Shown piece after piece: positions 58,416-64,000 of a DNA stretch of 64,000 nucleotides. The position numbers and the translations under genes were made by a program. The DNA is from Impatiens glandulifera (taxonomy: Eukaryota > Streptophyta > Magnoliopsida > Ericales > Balsaminaceae). The notes under the pieces were generated by a model. It worked only from the letters and a program-made list of their open reading frames with translations, was not told where the DNA came from and did not search any database. Position 1 is the first letter of the stretch; the number at the start of each line of letters is the position of its first letter. The stretch covers positions 20,889,819 to 20,953,818 of the forward strand of contig NC_061868.1 in NCBI RefSeq assembly GCF_907164915.1, written 5' to 3'.

Positions 58416-60197
58416 TGATAGGATCAGTGTAATCAATAGAGACGGGGGTCTGGCGATTAATAATGGCTTAGGAAAAATGATTTGATAGAAATCCTGTTAA
58501 GGATTTAGATCACTTTCTATTCTGCACAAACCCTTGCAAACTCTTGATCGATTCAAGTGCATAAACGTTTGCTTAGGTTTGAAGTTAAGAACCAAGAATG
58601 AAAAGATGATAGAAAGAAACAACAACTCTTTGTTCATGGATGTTCGAAGTTAACTCTCCTACGTCACCCCTTCTTCCAACCACCGGAAGGATTTACAAAA
58701 CTTTCAACGAATCAAATATAATCGCATGACTAGCTCACTATTGAACAGAGCAGACTCTATTCAACTTTACAGTATGAAGAATATCATTAGCTAAAACAAT
58801 GTTTTGATTCTAACTCTCTCTTGATTGAACACTCAGTAAAAGCAAGAAAGCAGCTCACTCAATATGATAGTTTTTATGCTTAAGATAGAATAATCTCAGT
58901 ATCGATAGATCGATGATTCTTCCGTTGTCCTTGAGGATCTTTAAATAAGGGGCAGGTACCAACGGTCGAATCTTCCATAATGACACCTGGAGAGCTTCAA
59001 TTGAAACGCCTCCATAGTACACAGCAGACTCTGAGCACTAGGATCGTGGCCTTACATATATGGTTGTGCGCCAAATATTCTTCAGGGATATTCCTGCAAA
59101 AACAAGCATTGGAAAGAATATTTGCTTACGTGGCATTAATCAATTGGTTGCAACTGGCTATCGTACTGATCTTCACAAGAAAGTGGAACAGGAGTAGCGT
59201 ACAACTAGTTGATCGTGGGTAGACGGGTGCTAACTTCAAGAAACTACTTAAGCTTAGCATAAGACGTATTTCACTTAGACGACATCGTCTAATGAAATTA
59301 GACGCCCCCGTCTAATATTAGGATCCATTAGACCACCTGGTCTAATGGGATTAGACTTCACGTCTAATTACAGTTCACTTCAGACTAATCTAAAGGAGTT
59401 AGACTGTACGTCTAACTTCTATTAGTTAGACTGCACGTCTAACTATACATCCCTTCAGACTAATATGAAGGAGTTAGACTACACGTCTAACTCTCACTAG
59501 TTAGACTGCACGTATAACTCTCACTAGTTAGACTGTACGTCTAACTCTGTGAGATAGACTGCACGTTTAACTACGTCTGTTAGATTGCACGTCTACCTCC
59601 GCTAGTTAGACTACACGTCTAACTCCGCTAGTTAGACTGCACGTCTAACACCACTAGTTAGATTGCACGTCTAACTACGGCTGTTAGACTGAACGTCTAA
59701 CTCCTCTAGTTAGACTACACGTCTAACACCGCTAGTTAGACTGCACGTCTAACTACGTTCGATAGACTACACGTCTAACTCCGCTAGTTAGACTTCACGT
59801 CTAACTCCGCTAGTTAGACTTCACGTCTAACTCCGCTAGTTAGACTGCACGTTTAACTCCGCTAGTTAGACTGCACGTTTAACTCTGCTAGTTAGACTGT
59901 ACATCTAACTCCGCTAGTTAGACTGCACGTCTAACTCCGCTAGTTAGACTGCATGTCTAACTCCGCTAGTTAGACTGCACGTCTAACTCCGCTAGTTAGA
60001 CTGCACGTCTAATTCAATGCATTTAATGCCCAATCATTCTAATGAACCTCATTAAGACTAAGTCTAATATAACTTTTTTTCGATATACCTACACCAAAAA
60101 CAATTAGACGGTATAGATATACTTTTATATACATTCATCATTAAAATTCTAATAGTCAAACTACTTTGACACTTAGTCAAAATAATTTGACCCAACA
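58416..60197 (-). repeat. H2 5' LTR (1782 bp)
   Basis: Minus-strand TGTTGGGTCAAATTATTTTG...ACTGATCCTATCA. TATA-like TTATTTAAAG at 58940-58949, conserved GTGACGTAGGAG region at about 58640-58680, 24-bp palindrome 59325-59348, array 59380-60010. Confidence 0.92.
59380..60010. repeat. Palindromic array, H2 5' LTR
   Basis: About 22-24 units; most have period 26 and linker CTCCGCTA with arms GTTAGAC/GTCTAAC. About nine units more than the 3' LTR of the same element. Confidence 0.92.
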
Positions 60198-60202
60198 GTG
60201 TC

Positions 60203-60818
60203 TCAACCGGTTTTATCTCAAACTCAAGAATCAAATGTTTTTGAAAAGAAAGTAGTAGATATCTCATCTGAGAATGAGATGCTCAAGGAATAGATCCAAA
60301 CACTCTCTTCTTAAAACAAAAGATTAAACTATATTGTTAGTGCTTGGACAAGGTCTGGAGAATCTTTCAAATATCAGATTAGTTTGTTAAAACCTACTAG
60401 ATCTAGATCCGGTTTAGGATTTAATGGCAATGACCCAAACCGGTCCTGCAAAAAATCAAACTCAGCAGCTAACAAGCTTAAGACAATAAGATTTGTTAAA
60501 GGGAGTTTAATTAATATTGAATTTGACCCCATTCATGAAGAGGTAGCTTTAAAAAATAAAATAACTTATGTTTCGCCGACTGTCAGCTGGCTAAAAAATA
60601 AGTTAGAAGTAGCTAGCAAGTCTGGCAATCTAAAACCTGACTCAAAGTCATGGAGTTTTAAAAGAAATTCATCTTCAAAAGCTAAGGGATTAGTGGCTAG
60701 CAGGAAGGCATCTGCTAAGTCAAAATCATACGCATTAATCACAACACAAAATGGGAAATCCATCAGAATATCTCAAATATGGATTCCTAAGGGACTAATT
60801 GATCGAGGACCCAATTGA
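60203..60818 (+). pseudogene. H3 gag, second part
   Basis: Continues H3 gag after the H2 insertion: VSTGFISNSRIKC-like lead with stops, then 60384-60818 open with RSRSGLGFNGNDPNRS, FVKGSLINIEFDP, SPTVSWLKNKLEVASKSGN, SKSYALITTQNGKSIRISQI and IWIPKGLIDRGPN before the stop. The WIPKG motif is a feature of SIRE-type Gag ends. It is the best-preserved Gag C-terminus in the window. Confidence 0.85.
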
Positions 60819-61084
60819 ATGTGGGTAACAAAGTTTGTAAATATTTTATTGTGTAGGTGATGAAGGAGAGCTGCAGGAAGGAAGCATGGAGCATACTCTT
60901 CTAAGTATACGTTTTAGGAGATCAACAATGGCCTTTGTAATTCTAGAGGACTAAGTGTTTTTATGTTTTAAAAATATTTTTGGTCTTAAGGACCTCAAAA
61001 CATTTGTTTCTTCATTTTTTACATGCACAAAATGAGAGGGAAAATTTATCTTAGAAATAAAGATACACTCAGACAAAAGGCCTT

Positions 61085-61440
61085 AATCGGTCTATTAGAC
61101 GAGGTCGTCTAAGAGAAAAAGCATGTACTTAAACATATTTTTACTCATACTATAAATCTATGTGTCTTGGTTAATAACCTGCGCGGTTAGACGTATACGT
61201 CTAATAGACGCTAGAAGTTTTTACGACAAGAGCAAGTGGATGCTCACGTCTAACCAATCACACGTCTAATACGTGATGTTCATGCGTAATTAGACGTCGA
61301 CGTCTAATAGACGTTAGACGTTTATAAGACACATGATTAGACGCTTGCGTCTAATAGACCCATGTGTCTAATAGACGTTTAGATTTCATAGATTGGTGTA
61401 GTAAGAAAAACGTCTAACTATGTGTGTATTAGACCGATCA
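61085..61440. repeat. Spacer palindrome cluster of H3
   Basis: Third copy of the TTAGACG/CGTCTAA cluster, plus orientation, between gag stop and ORF2 promoter; includes TTAGACGTCGACGTCTAA, an 18-bp perfect palindrome at about 61290-61307. Confidence 0.82.
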
Positions 61441-61649
61441 AGTACAACTATCCCACGTGATGTGATATCTAATTTTCCCGCTCAAACAAAAACATAATCA
61501 TCTCCGAATAACATGAAGACACGTGTCTTTCAAGTTAAGAGAGAATGACTAATATACCCCCAAATTAATGATGATTTTTAAGAAAGGACGTTTAATATTA
61601 ATTGATGGGCCATACCCCTAGGAAATATGACGGTTATCCTTTGCGACTC

Positions 61650-61787
61650 TTGGGAGTTATAAAGGACATTTTGCGTGAGATTGAAAAAGCTTTTTCTCTC
61701 TCAAAATCTCTTAAGAACCCTAGATTTGTTCGATTTTCTCTCTAAGAAACCCTTGTTCATCTTGTGTCTGTTCGTATTCTTTTAAAG
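61650..61787 (+). promoter_or_regulatory. Putative internal promoter and leader of H3 ORF2
   Basis: GTTATAAAGGAC (TATA at about 61656-61663) about 130 bp before the ATG at 61788; leader with AAGAACCCTAGATTTG and TTTTCTCTCTAAG, matching H2. Confidence 0.6.
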
Positions 61788-64000
61788 ATGGGAAACAAGA
61801 GAATCACACTTGGTCATTGTACTGTGTAGGTTGATATTCCCTCCATCTATACGTTCGATCAACAAGATGTGGTTAACATGTTCCGATCCCTCGAATATTC
61901 CGGTCTCGGGAAATACCTTGGCGGGCCGTTCATATTCCACGAAAAAGAAGTCAGGGAGTTCTTCAAATCGGCAACGATGGTCGGTGATTCCATTACTGCA
62001 ATGGTGAATGATACAGAAGTCTCTTTCAACGAAGCATCCTATGCGGAGTTCTTCGAACTTCCATCGGAGAGGCATACTTTCAACCTGAATTTTCCATCTA
62101 AAGTCACAGAAGAAATGAAGACGGTTTTCTCAGGCGACGGCTCGACGATTCAACTAAATAGGAGTAAGAAGGCTCTTAAACCCCAATTTTTTTGGTTGAA
62201 TGATGTGGTGGCTAAAGCGCTTCAAGGGAAGACGGGTTCTTTCCATTTGTATAGTCAAGACCGTTTTGACTATATGTTAGTTATTTCTAAAGGGATTCAA
62301 GTCAACTGGGCCTCAACTTTGTACCTGAATATGTGCTCAACTATTAATCAAGAGAACAAGGAAAGTGTGAGTTTTGCTGGTCAACTGAGTCATCTGTTAG
62401 AACATTTAAGGGTCCCCATGGGGGATTCTGAGCCAATCAACTTTACACGGGTGTACAATATCTTCACTATTGCTAACACCCTCGTACGAATGAAGAATAA
62501 CAAGGAATCGCTCTCGGGAGCATCAAGCTAGCAGACAGGAGGAAGGTCTATTACTCGATACAAACATTCATCGGCTTTTATCTTGTCTATAAGAGCCAAA
62601 TAATCAAAAACCGTCAATGAATCAGAGGTTAGTTCCACTTGTGTTAAGAGTTCATCGAAGAAGGACTCGGGAATAGTCGATTCCAGAGTTAGGCAAGGTC
62701 TCGTCGAACTTGATGATATTCGCATGTCTCCCCTGTCTCTAGTAGTGAGTCAGTTAAGAAAGCCCTCCAGGTCCTCTATTTCAAGAGGAGATAAATCAAA
62801 GGCGACCAGGACGTTTAAGTTTGTAAAAGCATCATCAAAGGTAACCCCTTCCCAATCTAAAGCTGAATTGCCTAAATTTAATGCTCCTGAGATAGAATAA
62901 AAAAGTCTGTTTTTATTCCTGTTGAGGAATCTGCTGTCGGGCCAATTGTTGAGTCAGTTGGTTCAAATACTGAAAATCTTGACAGGGTTCTGTCTCTTGT
63001 CTGTCAACCCGATCTTGTAGTTGCTGATGCTACAGTGTTTCTTGAACCATAGCAAGGTGCAATTCTTACCCTTGCTGATGGTGATGCATCTGAAAAGGCC
63101 TTTTCCATGCCAGTCAAAGAGCCCCTTGTTTCCAATCTTGTCCCAATAGAGTCCATAGTGACTAGAAAGATTATTCAGTCAGAACCCACGTCCGGAGTCT
63201 TTGCTAAACCCCTTTCTGCTCATGAATAAATGCGTTCCACAAAAAAGGCTGCTGAAATAACGATTGGGGAATCAAGGCCTACTCCAAAGCCTCTTGAGGT
63301 TATTGGTAAAGGGAAGTATGTTGCAACCGACTCTAATGAGGAGGTTTCTGAAGCAACCTACATTGTCAACCTTATAATGGATCAGGACAGCATAATTTTT
63401 GCTGAGAAGATCGAGATCTTTGATACTTGGGTCATGAACAGAAGTCTATTAAGTATGATAAGGTCATCAAAGGTAAAGGCATAAGCAGTCAATGGTTTAA
63501 GCTAGTCAGTACTGAAAAGAGAGTCCTGAAATGGGCTAAGACATCGGAGGTTTATGAAACTCTTAAGAGAAAAGAGCTAGTTGAAGCAAATTTGAGAGGA
63601 AGAACTCTCTTTCTAATTCTTCAAGCCAGAAGAGCCAATTTCAATCCTCTTGATAAGAATGATAAGGCAGAGGAGAAAGCTTTAAAAAGACTGAAAGAGA
63701 TTATGCAAGATTACATTTCTATAGTTGTCAGGTACATTCATGGAGTAAATTGCTCAGGGGCTAGTCCATTTGGAAGTTCCTCAGATGAAGATGAACTTAT
63801 GGATCTGTCCGATGATCGTGATGTTTCTGAAGATGAGAAAGCTGCTGCTCTTCTTATAGAATTGGGAAGTTTTTCAGCTGAAGAAAAACGTCTAATGGCT
63901 CAACCCAGAATTGAAAAAACTGTGGAACCTGTTCAAACCAACCCTATTGTCGAAGAAGAAGACGTCATTAAGGAACTCGTTCAATCTCTTGTTACTAAGG
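61788..64000 (+). pseudogene. H3 ORF2, running off the window
   Basis: ATG at 61788 (MGNKRITLGHCTV), stop, then open 61869-62531 with SLEYSGLGKYLGGPFIF, KEVREFFKSA, FNEASYAEFFELPSE, GSFHLYSQDRFDYM, SKGIQVNWASTLY and NQENKESVSFAGQLSHLLEH. A stop follows at 62529. Later the frames carry VEESAVGPIVESVG (about 62925), TPKPLEVIGKGKY (63270-63310), STEKRVLKWAKTSEVYETLK, ILQARRANFNPLD and HGVNCSGASPFGSSSDEDEL (63500-63800), and EPVQTN...EEEDVIKELVQSL at the end. The order is the same as H2. The C-terminal RGG tail and 3' LTR lie beyond the window. Confidence 0.8.

Larger units (their letters stand above)
50603..60197 (-). mobile_element. H2: complete non-autonomous element with gag and ORF2 but no pol (9595 bp)
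   Basis: LTRs 58416-60197 (5') and 50603-52143 (3'); perfect target duplication GTGTC (50598-50602 and 60198-60202) within H3 gag. Minus-strand order: 5' LTR, primer site, gag, spacer with palindromes, TATA and leader, ORF2, polypurine tract, 3' LTR. I found no protease, integrase, RT or RNase H motif anywhere in its 6.3-kb interior. It therefore depends on another element for reverse transcription and integration. Confidence 0.93.

Noticed and set aside
59380..60010. CRISPR-like array of short palindromic repeats
   Set aside because: Units are contiguous with nearly constant linkers, no unique spacers, no cas genes, and they sit inside eukaryotic LTRs.

Overview
The window looks like a gene-poor, AT-rich stretch of a nuclear plant genome (an asterid eudicot is my guess, from the style of the retrotransposon proteins; this cannot be verified here). 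I found no intact host gene. Almost everything recognisable is LTR retrotransposon sequence, nested several levels deep, plus two DNA-transposon relics, microsatellites and AT-rich spacer. Labels used below: H1-H4 = copies of a family whose LTRs carry arrays of a GTTAGAC...GTCTAAC palindrome; K1-K4 = copies of a family whose LTRs are rich in ACCGG words; blocks A and B = two copies of a duplicated segment carrying a decayed Copia pol; R1 = a small Retrofit/Ale-like Copia element; D1 = a very decayed Copia pol.

Layout. 1-3639 is block A (flank plus Copia pol relic), cut off at 3639/3640 against the truncated 3' LTR of H1. H1 lies on the minus strand from 3640 to 20505: 3' LTR relic (3640-4280), polypurine tracts, ORF2 C-terminus (4513-4800), an inserted 5'-truncated K1 on the plus strand (about 4800-8982), ORF2 N-terminal part (8983-10512), spacer, a complete K2 element inserted on the plus strand (11279-16812, target duplication ATTTA), gag (16931-18726), primer-binding site and 5' LTR (18778-20505). 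Block A flank resumes at 20506. Block B occupies 23612-30806 and includes a Copia deletion derivative (25156-28980). K3 (about 30890-34465) is a 5'-truncated K element with ORF2 and a partial 3' LTR. A hAT-like terminal-inverted-repeat element (35138-36415, 8-bp duplication ATAAGACA) and a solo K LTR, K4 (37182-38486, duplication AGATC), follow. 38900-41550 holds D1 and a short exon-like open stretch. 42360 starts a CACTA-like end. R1 (42983-46557, duplication CTCCC, unusual TA...CT LTR ends) is complete but internally deleted.

The right third is a Russian doll. H4 LTR (46885-47555, minus) is interrupted by H3 (plus, from 47556 beyond the window end), whose gag is interrupted by the complete 9.6-kb H2 (50603-60197, minus, duplication GTGTC). 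H3 continues with the end of gag and ORF2 to 64000.

Biology. H and K elements have Copia features: methionine-initiator tRNA primer site, polypurine tract, and a Gag with CCHC knuckle, acidic DSD/E tract and an IWIPKG C-terminal motif, which resembles the SIRE/Maximus lineage. The complete H2 has no protease, integrase or reverse transcriptase. After gag comes a spacer with palindromes, then a large unrelated reading frame (ORF2) with what looks like its own TATA box and 5' leader. The elements therefore look like non-autonomous Gag-bearing retrotransposons carrying a separately expressed accessory gene, mobilised in trans. This architecture, with tandem palindromes in the LTRs, is the most interesting thing here.
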